Positions 50,333-59,586 of a DNA stretch of 64,000 bases are shown one piece after another. The translations under genes and the position numbers were made by a program. This DNA is from Dyella lutea. GTDB lineage: Bacteria > Pseudomonadota > Gammaproteobacteria > Xanthomonadales > Rhodanobacteraceae. The stretch's first letter is position 1. Every line of letters starts with the position of its first letter. A model generated the notes under the pieces. The model made no database searches. It was not told the origin of the DNA and saw nothing but the letters and a program-made list of their open reading frames with translations. The DNA is taken from positions 248,001 to 312,000 of the forward strand of contig NZ_JAMZEK010000001.1 in NCBI RefSeq assembly GCF_024158035.1, in the 5' to 3' direction.

Positions 50333-51037
50333 TTACGGGCACCAGTAGACCGAAACGGGCACGCGGGTCTGTTCGAGCACCGCGCGCACCGGGTAATCGC
50401 GACCTTCGGCCAGGCCCAGCTGCGCGTCGGCGAGCACGCGGCGCTTGGCGTCGCCTTCGATGTGCAGGAACAGCGCGCGGGTGTCGAGCAGCGCCGGCAG
50501 CGTGAAGGTGATGCGCGGCTCGCCGGCGCCGTCGGCGCGCATCGGGATCACCCGCACGGTGCCGGCCGGGTCCAGCGCCTCGGCGAGGCGGTCGCCACCC
50601 GGGAAGAACGACGCGGTGTGGCCGTCCGGCCCCATGCCGAGGACGACCACGTCGAACGGCAGGGCCAGCGCGTCGACCTGCGCCTCCAGTGCGGCGAGGC
50701 CTTCCTCGGGCGTCGGTGTGTCCTGATGCAGCGGCACGAAAGTGGCCGCGGCGGCGCGATCGGTCAGCAGCATCGCCTTGACCAGGCGCGCGTTGGAACG
50801 ATCGCTGCTCTCCGGTACCCAGCGTTCGTCGACCAGGGTGACCTGCACCTTCGACCAGTCCAGCCCGGCGTGCGACAGGTGTTCGAAGAAATGTTTCGGC
50901 GTGCTGCCGCCGGACACCGCGAGCACGGCACGGCCGCGTGTGGCGATGGCTTCGCGCAGCAGGTCGGCGACGCGTTCGGCGAGCGAGGCGGCGAGCGCCT
51001 GGCAATCGGTGAAGCTGTGAGTGGCGATGTTCAGCAT
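50333..51037 (-). CDS. pgl: 6-phosphogluconolactonase (DevB/SOL type)
   Basis: A 234-residue protein with the SOL/DevB signature: VSGGSTPKHFFEHLS (phosphate loop), LVDERWVPESSDRSNARL, VVLGMGPDGHTASFFPG. It hydrolyses 6-phosphogluconolactone between Zwf and Edd. It sits 37 bp after zwf on the same strand. Confidence 0.93.
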   Translation of the reverse strand: MLNIATHSFTDCQALAASLAERVADLLREAIATRGRAVLAVSGGSTPKHFFEHLSHAGLDWSKVQVTLVDERWVPESSDRSNARLVKAMLLTDRAAAATFVPLHQDTPTPEEGLAALEAQVDALALPFDVVVLGMGPDGHTASFFPGGDRLAEALDPAGTVRVIPMRADGAGEPRITFTLPALLDTRALFLHIEGDAKRRVLADAQLGLAEGRDYPVRAVLEQTRVPVSVYWCP

Positions 51038-51074
51038 GACGTTCCGTGGGGCAGCAGGGATGGCACGACGGGGT

Positions 51075-52538
51075 TTACTCGCCGCCGTCGTTCCAGGTGC
51101 GGCCGTCGCGCTCGATCAACGCGACCGAGGCGCTCGGGCCCCAGGTGCCGGCGGTATAGGGCTTGGGCGATTCGCCGCTGCAGGCCCACGCGTCGAGGAT
51201 CGGGTCGGCCCAGAGCCAGGCCGCCTCCACCTCGTCGCGGCGCATGAACAGCGTGGGGTTGCCGCGTACCACGTCGAGCAGCAGCCGCTCGTAGGCATCC
51301 GGCTGCGACACGCCGAAGGCCTCGGCGAAGCTCATGTCCAGCGGCACGTGGCGCAGGCGCAGGCCGCCCGGGCCCGGATGCTTGATGGTCAGCCACAGCT
51401 TCACGCCCTCGTCCGGCTGCAGGCGCAACACCAGCCGGTTGTTGGCGATCGCGCCGGCGGACGCGTCGAAGATCGAGTGCGGCACCGACTTGAACGCCAC
51501 CACGATCTCGGACACGCGCTCGGGCAGGCGCTTGCCGGTACGCAGGTAGAACGGTACGCCGGCCCAGCGCCAGTTGGCGATCTCGGCCTTCAGCGCGACG
51601 AAGGTTTCGGTATCGCTCTTGCCACCCAGCTCCTCGAGGTAACCGGGCACGCCCTGTCCCTCGGCCGCACCGGCGCGGTACTGGCCGCGCACGGTGAGGT
51701 GGGCGGCGTTGGAGGCGTCGATCGGCTTGAGCGAGCGCAGCACCTTGAGCTTCTCGTCGCGCACCGCGTCGGGCGACAGCGAGGCCGGTGGTTCCATCGC
51801 CACCATGCAGACCAGCTGCAGGATGTGGTTCTGCACCATGTCGCGCAGCGCACCGGCGCGGTTGTAGTAGGCGGCGCGGTTGCCCACGCCCAGCGTCTCG
51901 GCCACGGTGATCTGTACGTGGTCGATGTGCTCGGCATTCCACAGCGGCTCGAACAGCGCATTGCCGAAGCGCAGCGCCAGCAGGTTCTGCACAGTTTCCT
52001 TGCCGAGGTAGTGGTCGATCCGGTAGGTCTGCGATTCGTTGAAGACCTGGCCGACCGCGTCGTTGATCTGGTTGGCGCTCTCAAGGTCGCGGCCGATCGG
52101 CTTTTCCAGCACCACGCGCGAGGCGCCCTCGTTGAGACGGTGGCTGCCCAGCCGGGTGCAGATGTCGATGAACAGGTCCGGCGAGGTGGACAGATAGAAC
52201 ACCCGCACGTTGTCCGGACGCTCGGCCATCAGCGCGGCGAAGTCGTCCCAGCCGGCGTCCTTGCGCGCGTCGAGCGAGCGATAGAACACCTGCTTGAGGA
52301 AGGCGTCGACCTTCTCCGCCTTCGGGCCCTCGGCATTGAGCGCCTTGCGCATCTGCTCGCGGTAGCCGGCGTCGTCGGTGGCCTCGCGGGCGATGCCGAT
52401 GATGCGGCTGTTTTCCGGGATCTGGCCGTCGACGAAGCGATGGAACATCGCCGGCAGCAGCTTGCGCGCCGCCAGGTCGCCGGTGCCGCCGAAGATCACC
52501 AGGTCGAAGGATTGCACCTGCGGGTTGGGGGAGCTCAC
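51075..52538 (-). CDS. zwf: Glucose-6-phosphate 1-dehydrogenase
   Basis: A 487-residue protein (E. coli 491). The coenzyme motif is IFGGTGDLAARKLLP, the substrate-binding motif RIDHYLGKE, with EKPIGRD between. It makes NADPH (or NADH) and 6-phosphogluconolactone and heads the Entner-Doudoroff operon. GTG at 52538 has GAGG eight bases upstream; a GTG six codons further upstream (52556) is also possible. A repeat like that before the divergent GntR gene lies about 80-95 bp upstream of zwf. Confidence 0.95.
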   Translation of the reverse strand: MSSPNPQVQSFDLVIFGGTGDLAARKLLPAMFHRFVDGQIPENSRIIGIAREATDDAGYREQMRKALNAEGPKAEKVDAFLKQVFYRSLDARKDAGWDDFAALMAERPDNVRVFYLSTSPDLFIDICTRLGSHRLNEGASRVVLEKPIGRDLESANQINDAVGQVFNESQTYRIDHYLGKETVQNLLALRFGNALFEPLWNAEHIDHVQITVAETLGVGNRAAYYNRAGALRDMVQNHILQLVCMVAMEPPASLSPDAVRDEKLKVLRSLKPIDASNAAHLTVRGQYRAGAAEGQGVPGYLEELGGKSDTETFVALKAEIANWRWAGVPFYLRTGKRLPERVSEIVVAFKSVPHSIFDASAGAIANNRLVLRLQPDEGVKLWLTIKHPGPGGLRLRHVPLDMSFAEAFGVSQPDAYERLLLDVVRGNPTLFMRRDEVEAAWLWADPILDAWACSGESPKPYTAGTWGPSASVALIERDGRTWNDGGE

Positions 52539-52616
52539 TGCGGACACCTCGCGCACATCGGTTGCTTGGCAGGGCGGCCGCGACAGTCGCGCGGCGCGCC
52601 GGGAAAGGCCCTGATC

Positions 52617-52634
52617 GTACCAGTGTCATACCAG
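52617..52634 (-). promoter_or_regulatory. Candidate GntR/UTRA operator, zwf side
   Basis: Read toward zwf, it is CTGGTATGACACTGGTAC, a TGGTA direct repeat. It has the form TGGTAT-N5-YGGTAY, shared with the site at 52777-52793. Confidence 0.5.
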
Positions 52635-52776
52635 CGCCGACCAGCTTTCGACGACGACCGCCGTCGATCGGCAGGATGTATTCGTTTGCATTTGTAACTA
52701 ACTGGCGCGGCCCGGACGCCGCGGCCAGGCACTGGCATGTCCAGACACGCCCATGTTGCGGCCATTGGTTTGAAAT

Positions 52777-52791
52777 TGGTATTGTCCCGGT

Positions 52792-52793
<2 letters not shown>
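52777..52793 (+). promoter_or_regulatory. Candidate GntR/UTRA operator overlapping the regulator's start codon
   Basis: TGGTATTGTCCCGGTAT is a second copy of the TGGTAT-N5-YGGTAY motif. Its end overlaps the ATG at 52792, consistent with autorepression. Confidence 0.45.
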
Positions 52794-53544
<751 letters not shown>

Positions 53545-53600
53545 GACGTCGGCCCGGCCGCAGATTGCCGCGATCCCGGGCGACCGCTATCGTAGGCGGC

Positions 53601-53809
53601 GTTTCGGGTGTCCCCGCGGCCTGTCCGGGGGATGAAACGGGAAGCCGGTGCGTCGCGTGTCCTCACGCAGCCAGGCCGGCGCTGCCCCCGCAACGGTAGG
53701 CGGATGATCCGCCGGACGTCGACAAGACCACTGTGCTTCGGCATGGGAAGGTGTCGTCCGGTACATGCTTTCGAAGGCATGTCGTCCGCGAGCCCGGAGA
53801 CCGGCCCGA
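53601..53809 (+). promoter_or_regulatory. Cobalamin (AdoCbl) riboswitch
   Basis: The conserved AdoCbl riboswitch elements occur in order: GGGAAGCCGGTG (53638-53649), the B12 box region GCTGCCCCCGCAACGGTAGG (53681-53700), AAGACCACTG, CATGGGAAGGTGTCG, and GCGAGCCCGGAGACCGGCC near 53789-53807. The spacing to btuB (about 150 bases) leaves room for an expression platform that hides its ribosome-binding site when cobalamin is bound. Confidence 0.93.
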
Positions 53810-53956
53810 TTCACTGTCCTGACGGCTCGCGGTGGGCGAGGCTGCGGTTTCGTGCGCGGCCCTCGCCCGTGCCCGCGTCGCTGCCCCGCTCCCGCCTGCC
53901 GCCAGCTCGTTCCTCTTCGAGCCGCGCGTGGGCGCACGGCAAAGGGCTTTGACTTC

Positions 53957-55813
53957 ATGAATCGCACATTCCTCGCAGCGGCGCTGATCGCCGCCCTTCC
54001 GGCCACCGGGGCCATTGCGGCGCCGGCCGACGCCGGCCAGTCGCTCGACCCGGTGATCGTCACCGCCACGCGCACGGCCATCACCGTGGACGACGCGCTT
54101 TCCTCGGTGACCGTGATCACCCGCGACGACATCGAACGACTGCAGCCGGTCTCGCTGGTGGATCTGCTGACCGGCCTGCCCGGCGTGACGCTCACCCAGG
54201 CCGGCGGCATGGGCGAGCAGACCTCGCTGTTCCTGCGTGGCACCAATTCCTCGCACACCCTGCTGCTGGTCGATGGCGTGCGGGTGGGCACGGTCAGCGC
54301 CGGCTTGCCGGCGTTCGAGCAGATCCCGGTGGAGCAGATCGAGCGGATCGAGATCGTGCGCGGACCGCGTTCCAGCCTCTACGGCGCTGATGCGATCGGT
54401 GGCGTGATCCAGATCTTCACCCGCCACGGCCACGCCGGCGCCGGGCTGGTGCCCTCGCTCAGCGTGACCACCGGCAGCCGGCATACCGTGGGCGGCCAGT
54501 TCGGCCTCTCCGGCGGAAGCCGGCACGCCTGGTACAACCTCAGCCTGGGCGGCGAGTACACCCACGGCATCAACGCCTGCCGGGTCGGTGCGGGCACCGT
54601 GTTCGCCGGCTGCTTCGCCAACGAGCCGGACAGCGACGGCTACCGCAACTACAACGCGCTGGCCAATGCCGGCTACCGCTGGGACGGCGGCACCGAGCTG
54701 GCCGCCACGTACCTGCGCAGCCGCAACTTCGTCTATTTCGACGGCGCACCCTACGGCAACCAGGCGCTCAACCAGCAACAGGTCGCCGGCGCGCGGCTGT
54801 CGTTCCGGCCGCTGTCGTTCTGGCAGGTCACGCTGGGCGCCGGGCAGAACCTGGACAAGGCCACCACCTACAACGACGGCGCCTATGTGCGCTATTCGGA
54901 CTCGCGTCGCAACCAGGCCTCGTGGCAGAACGACCTGACCCTGGCCGACAACCAGTTGCTGACCCTGGGCACCGACTACCAGCTGGAGCACCTGTCCAGC
55001 GACACCGGCTACCTGGCCAGCCGGCGCCAGGACACCGGCGTGTTCGTGCAATACCAGGGCACCTTCGGCCGCAACGAGTTGCAGGCCTCGGCGCGGCACG
55101 ACCACAACGGCCAGTTCGGCAACCACGATACCGGTGCGCTGGCCTGGGGCTACCGGCTGGATCATGGGCTGCGCCTCTCGGCCAGCGTCGGCAGCGCGTT
55201 CCACGCGCCGACCTTCAACGACCTGTACTACCCGTACGGCAGCGGCAATCCGGACCTGAAGCCGGAAACCTCGCGCAGTGCCGAACTGGGGCTGGCCCAG
55301 CAGGGCGAGGGCTGGAACTGGGCGCTGAACGCCTACCAGACCCGGATCCACCAGCTGATCACGCTGGATGCGAACTACTACCCGCGCAACCTCAGCCGCG
55401 CCCGCATCCGTGGCCTGGAAGGCCAGCTCGGCCTGACCCTGGCCGGCTGGCGCTGGCAGGGCTACCTGACCCTGCAGCAGCCGCGCAACGACGACGGTGG
55501 CATCAACGACGGCCACTGGCTGCCACGCCGCCCGGAGCGGACCGCCCGCATCGACGTTGACCGCCGCTTCGGCACGTTCGGGATCGGCGCCACCTTCAAC
55601 GCCGCCGGTGCGCGCTACGACGACCTGGCCAACGTGCATCGCCTGGGCGGCTATGCCACCACCGACCTGCGCGCCAGCGTGGCGTTCGCGCCGCACTGGG
55701 AACTGGAGGGACGGCTGGCCAATGCCTTCGACCGGCGCTACGAGACGATCTACTACTTCAACCAGCCCGGTCGCAGCTGGTACCTGACCCTGCGCTACCG
55801 TCCCGGCGGCTGA
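53957..55813 (+). CDS. btuB: TonB-dependent vitamin B12 receptor
   Basis: A 618-residue outer-membrane receptor (E. coli BtuB 614). The signal peptide ends near AIAAP. A TonB box is plausible at DPVIVTATR, then the plug domain (LPGVTLTQAGGMGEQTSLFL; VRGPRSSLYGADAIGGVIQI) and a 22-strand barrel ending in Trp-Tyr-Leu (RSWYLTLRYRPGG). It imports cobalamin with TonB and periplasmic BtuF. The riboswitch upstream settles its substrate. No other btu or cob genes are in the window. Confidence 0.93.
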   Translation: MNRTFLAAALIAALPATGAIAAPADAGQSLDPVIVTATRTAITVDDALSSVTVITRDDIERLQPVSLVDLLTGLPGVTLTQAGGMGEQTSLFLRGTNSSHTLLLVDGVRVGTVSAGLPAFEQIPVEQIERIEIVRGPRSSLYGADAIGGVIQIFTRHGHAGAGLVPSLSVTTGSRHTVGGQFGLSGGSRHAWYNLSLGGEYTHGINACRVGAGTVFAGCFANEPDSDGYRNYNALANAGYRWDGGTELAATYLRSRNFVYFDGAPYGNQALNQQQVAGARLSFRPLSFWQVTLGAGQNLDKATTYNDGAYVRYSDSRRNQASWQNDLTLADNQLLTLGTDYQLEHLSSDTGYLASRRQDTGVFVQYQGTFGRNELQASARHDHNGQFGNHDTGALAWGYRLDHGLRLSASVGSAFHAPTFNDLYYPYGSGNPDLKPETSRSAELGLAQQGEGWNWALNAYQTRIHQLITLDANYYPRNLSRARIRGLEGQLGLTLAGWRWQGYLTLQQPRNDDGGINDGHWLPRRPERTARIDVDRRFGTFGIGATFNAAGARYDDLANVHRLGGYATTDLRASVAFAPHWELEGRLANAFDRRYETIYYFNQPGRSWYLTLRYRPGG

Positions 55814-55821
55814 ACCACGGC

Positions 55822-55848
55822 GGCACGGGGGCGCTTCGTCCCCGTGCC
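55822..55848 (+). terminator. Terminator after btuB
   Basis: GGCACGGGG-(9-base loop)-CCCCGTGCC forms a 9-bp stem beginning 8 bases after the btuB stop and is followed by TT. Confidence 0.5.
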
Positions 55849-56006
55849 TTCCGGCACGGTGGGGACTTCAGGCACATACACTATGACGGGCACGCGGGCA
55901 TAAAAGCGCGCATGCCTGTCACCCTGAACCCTGCGGCCCTCACCGTGCCCGTGGCGCCTCGCTGGCGCGCCGGTCGGTCGCAACCTCCGCGGGCCACGGA
56001 AGCGCC

Positions 56007-59000
56007 ATGAACATTTTTGCTCCACTGATCCGCCGTCCCGTCGGCACCTCTTTGCTGGCTGCCGGCCTGGTGCTGGCGGGCATCTGCGCCTACCTGTTGC
56101 TGGGCGTGGCCGCGCTGCCGTCGCTGGAGTTTCCCGGCGTGTACGTGGTGGCGCAGCAGCCGGGGGCCAGTGCGCAGACCATGGCCAGCACCGTGCTGGC
56201 GCCGCTGGAGCGCCACCTCGGCCGGATTCCCGGCGTGGACGAGATGTACGGCAACGCCAGCGAGGGTTCGGCCTCGGTGATGGTGCGCTTCACCTTCGAC
56301 CGCACCGCCGACAAGGCGGCGCGCGACGTGCAGGCGGCGATCAACGCGGCCGCCCCGGATCTGCCCTCCGGCATGCCCTCGCCGCCGCAGTACTTCAAGT
56401 TCGACACCTCGCAGATCCCGATCCTGTTCATCACGCTGACCTCGACCGGGCTGCCGCAGGACAAGCTGTTCGACCTGGCCGATACCCTGCTCAACCCGGC
56501 GATCGCGCAGATCCCCGGCGTCGCCCAGGTGCAGGTGTTCGGCGGTACCCCCCACGCGGTGCGGGTGGAGCTGGACAACGCCGCGCTCGCGGCCAAGGGA
56601 CTGACCCCGACTGACGTCAGCAATGCGCTGCGCGCGGCCAACGTGACCTCACCGCAGGGCACGCTGAGCAACGGCGTGACCCAGATGACGGTGGTGGCCA
56701 ACGATGCCCTGCACGAGCCGGAGGAATTCGCCCGGCTGCTGATTGCAAGCAAGAACGGCACGGCGGTGCGGCTGTCCGACGTCGCCAAGGTCTACGGCGG
56801 CCAGCAGGACAAGTACCAGGGCGCCTGGTTCAACGGCCATGACACGGTGGGTCTGCAGATCACCAAACGGCCCGAAGCCAACGCCGTGGCGACGGTGGAG
56901 GCGATCCGCGCCAAGCTGCCGCAACTGGAGGCCTCGCTGCCGGCGAACATCACCGTGACGCCGGTGTTCGACCTGACCCAGACCACCAAGTCCGCGCTGC
57001 ACGAGGTGGAGACCGCGCTGCTGATCTCGATCGCGATGGTGGCGATGGTGATGCTGGTGTTCCTGCGCCGGTTGCGTCCGACCCTGATCGCCATGCTCAG
57101 CGTGCCGCTGTCGCTGGCCGGCGCCTTCGTCGCGATGTGGGCGCTGGATTACACGCTCAACACGCTGTCGCTGGTCGCGCTGGTGCTGTGCATCGGCTTC
57201 GTGGTCGACGACGCGATCGTGGTGATCGAGAACATCGTGCGCCACATGGAGAAGGGTGACGCACCGCTGGAGGCCTCGCTCAAGGGCGTGCGCGAGATCG
57301 GCTTCACGGTGATCTCGATCACCCTGTCGCTGGTGGCGGTGTTCGCGCCGCTGCTGTTCGGCAACAACATGCTGGTGGTGCTGCTGCGCGAGTTCTCGGT
57401 GACGCTGACCGCGGCGGTGGTGATCTCGGCGGTGGTCTCGCTCACCCTCACGCCGGCACTGTGCGGCCGCGTGCTCAAGCACGAGAACGAGCACGAACGC
57501 TCGCCGGGTCGGCTCGAACAGGCCGTCGCCCGCTTCGACCGCACCCTGCTGCGCGTGTACGAGCGCGCACTGGACTGGGCGATGCACCATCGCCACCTGA
57601 TGCGCTGGCAGCCGCTGCTGCTGATCTTCCTCACCTTCGCGCTCGGTTTCGCCGTGGTGAAGACCGCCGGCGGCACCTTCATGCCGGACGAGGACACCGG
57701 CCAGCTGCAGGTGTTCATCAGCGCCGACACCAACATCTCGCCGGCACTGCTGACCGAGCGCGCGCGCGAAGTGAGCCGGATCATGGCGAAGGATCCGGCG
57801 GTACTGGACCAGCTCACCATGCTCGGCGGCAACGGCTTCGGCGGCGCGGTGGGCAACTCGGCCCAGATGTTCGTCGACCTCAAGCCGCTCGGCGACGGCC
57901 CGGGGATGCGCAAGGAAGGCATCAAGACGGTGATCGAGCGCCTCTCCAAGCAGTACAACGCGCTGCCCAACGTGCAGGTGTCGCTCAGCGCCGCGCAGTT
58001 CCTCGGCGGCGGTGGCAGCGGCGGCAACGGCGGCCAGTACGAGTTCCAGCTGATCAGCGACAGCGGCGCCGACCTGCAGCCGTGGGCGCTGAAGATGGTC
58101 CGCTACATGCGCACGGTGAAGGACTTCCAGGACGTCAGCAGCGAGTTCGACCAGACCGGCAAGCAGCAGCTGATCAGGATCGACCGCGAAGCGGCCGGTC
58201 GCCTGCACGTGGGCGTCGGCACGATCGACTCGGCGCTGTACAACGCGTTCGGCCAGAACCAGGTGTCGGTGATCTACTCGGACATCAACCAGTACCGCGT
58301 GATCCTCACCTCCGACTCGGCCGAGGACCTGAGCCCGCAGGCGCTGCTGAACATCCACGTGCGCAGCACGCTGGGCCAGATGATTCCGCTGTCGGCACTG
58401 GCGACGATCCAGCCCACGGTCAGCCCGATGCGCATCCGTCACCACAACCAGCTGCAGGCGGCGACGATCAGCTACAACCTGGCCAAGGGCGTGACCCAGG
58501 ACCGCGGCATCGCGCTGGTCAACCAGGCGGCCTATGCCGCGCACCTGCCGGACGGCATCCGGGTCGAGTTCACCGGCAACAACCAGCGTCTGCAGCAGGC
58601 ACAGAACAACGGCATGATCCTGCTGCTCGCCTCGATCGTGGCGATGTACATCGTGCTGGGCATCCTCTACGAGAGCCTCGGCCATCCGCTGACCATCCTG
58701 TCGACGCTGCCCGCCGCCGGCATGGGCGCCTTCCTGGCCATGCTGGTGACGCAGACCCAGCTGTCGCTGATGGCGATCATCGCGATCCTGATGCTGATCG
58801 GTATCGTGAAAAAGAACGCGATCCTGATGGTGGATTTCGCCCTGGTCGGCGAGCGCGAGCACGGGCTCACCCCGCCGGAAGCGATCCGCGAGGCCGCACT
58901 GGTGCGCTTCCGCCCGATCACCATGACCACGCTGGTCGCGCTCGGCGCGGCGCTGCCGCTGGCGATCGGCTTCGGCATCGGCTCGGAGATGCGCCAGCCG

Positions 59001-59570
59001 TTAGGGATAGCCATCGTCGGCGGCCTGCTGGTGTCGCAGCTGCTGACCCTGCTCAGCACCCCGGCGATCTACTTGTTCGATTACGACCGGCTGGCCCGGC
59101 ACGCGAAGGGCCTGATGCCGAACCGGCTGAAGTGGTGGGCGATCGGCTGCATCGTGCTTGGCGCAGTGCAGGTGCTCGGCGGCCTGGCCGTGGCCCTGGT
59201 GCCGAAGCTGGGCGAGAAATTCGCCGGCAAGGGCCCGGTGGTCGGTATCGCGATGGTGCTGCTGGGCGCCGTGCTGCTGACCTTCGCGATCCGCCTGCTC
59301 AAGCACAAGCGACGCGCGCGCTTCGTGCTGTTCGGCATATTCGCCGTGGCGCTCGGCCTGCCTGCGCTCGCCCAGATCGCCGCGCTGGCGACGGCGCCAC
59401 CGGGTGCGCCGGGCGGCAACCCGGCCGGCATCGTGCTGATGCTGGTGCTGCTCGGCGTGTTTGCCTGGGCGACCTTCAGCGCGCGCACCAAGGCCTACTT
59501 CGGCGAGCCGCCGCAGGGTTTCCTGGCGCGTCGGTTGGCGCGCCTGAAGCCCGCTCGCCAACACGGCTGA
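56007..59570 (+). CDS. RND-superfamily (HAE1) efflux pump with extra C-terminal membrane domain
   Basis: A 1187-residue inner-membrane pump. The standard RND part covers about residues 1-1030: N-terminal TM1, two periplasmic loops, TM4 with the proton-relay pair in GFVVDDAIVVIEN, TM10 Lys in IGIVKKNAILMVDFA, and a Gly/Ser-rich turn GGGGSGGNGG in the second loop. It then runs on for about 155 residues with four further hydrophobic segments (for example WWAIGCIVLGAVQVLGGLAV and GIVLMLVLLGVFAWATF), absent from AcrB/MdtC-type proteins. No periplasmic adaptor or outer-membrane factor gene adjoins it. Drug class cannot be predicted. Confidence 0.9.
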   Translation: MNIFAPLIRRPVGTSLLAAGLVLAGICAYLLLGVAALPSLEFPGVYVVAQQPGASAQTMASTVLAPLERHLGRIPGVDEMYGNASEGSASVMVRFTFDRTADKAARDVQAAINAAAPDLPSGMPSPPQYFKFDTSQIPILFITLTSTGLPQDKLFDLADTLLNPAIAQIPGVAQVQVFGGTPHAVRVELDNAALAAKGLTPTDVSNALRAANVTSPQGTLSNGVTQMTVVANDALHEPEEFARLLIASKNGTAVRLSDVAKVYGGQQDKYQGAWFNGHDTVGLQITKRPEANAVATVEAIRAKLPQLEASLPANITVTPVFDLTQTTKSALHEVETALLISIAMVAMVMLVFLRRLRPTLIAMLSVPLSLAGAFVAMWALDYTLNTLSLVALVLCIGFVVDDAIVVIENIVRHMEKGDAPLEASLKGVREIGFTVISITLSLVAVFAPLLFGNNMLVVLLREFSVTLTAAVVISAVVSLTLTPALCGRVLKHENEHERSPGRLEQAVARFDRTLLRVYERALDWAMHHRHLMRWQPLLLIFLTFALGFAVVKTAGGTFMPDEDTGQLQVFISADTNISPALLTERAREVSRIMAKDPAVLDQLTMLGGNGFGGAVGNSAQMFVDLKPLGDGPGMRKEGIKTVIERLSKQYNALPNVQVSLSAAQFLGGGGSGGNGGQYEFQLISDSGADLQPWALKMVRYMRTVKDFQDVSSEFDQTGKQQLIRIDREAAGRLHVGVGTIDSALYNAFGQNQVSVIYSDINQYRVILTSDSAEDLSPQALLNIHVRSTLGQMIPLSALATIQPTVSPMRIRHHNQLQAATISYNLAKGVTQDRGIALVNQAAYAAHLPDGIRVEFTGNNQRLQQAQNNGMILLLASIVAMYIVLGILYESLGHPLTILSTLPAAGMGAFLAMLVTQTQLSLMAIIAILMLIGIVKKNAILMVDFALVGEREHGLTPPEAIREAALVRFRPITMTTLVALGAALPLAIGFGIGSEMRQPLGIAIVGGLLVSQLLTLLSTPAIYLFDYDRLARHAKGLMPNRLKWWAIGCIVLGAVQVLGGLAVALVPKLGEKFAGKGPVVGIAMVLLGAVLLTFAIRLLKHKRRARFVLFGIFAVALGLPALAQIAALATAPPGAPGGNPAGIVLMLVLLGVFAWATFSARTKAYFGEPPQGFLARRLARLKPARQHG

Positions 59571-59586
59571 GCACGCCAGGCGGCGA

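Noticed and set aside
56649-58862. A 737-codon minus-strand frame opposite the RND gene
   Set aside because: His/Arg/Gln-rich shadow translation of a well-recognised RND gene, with no ribosome-binding site or domain.
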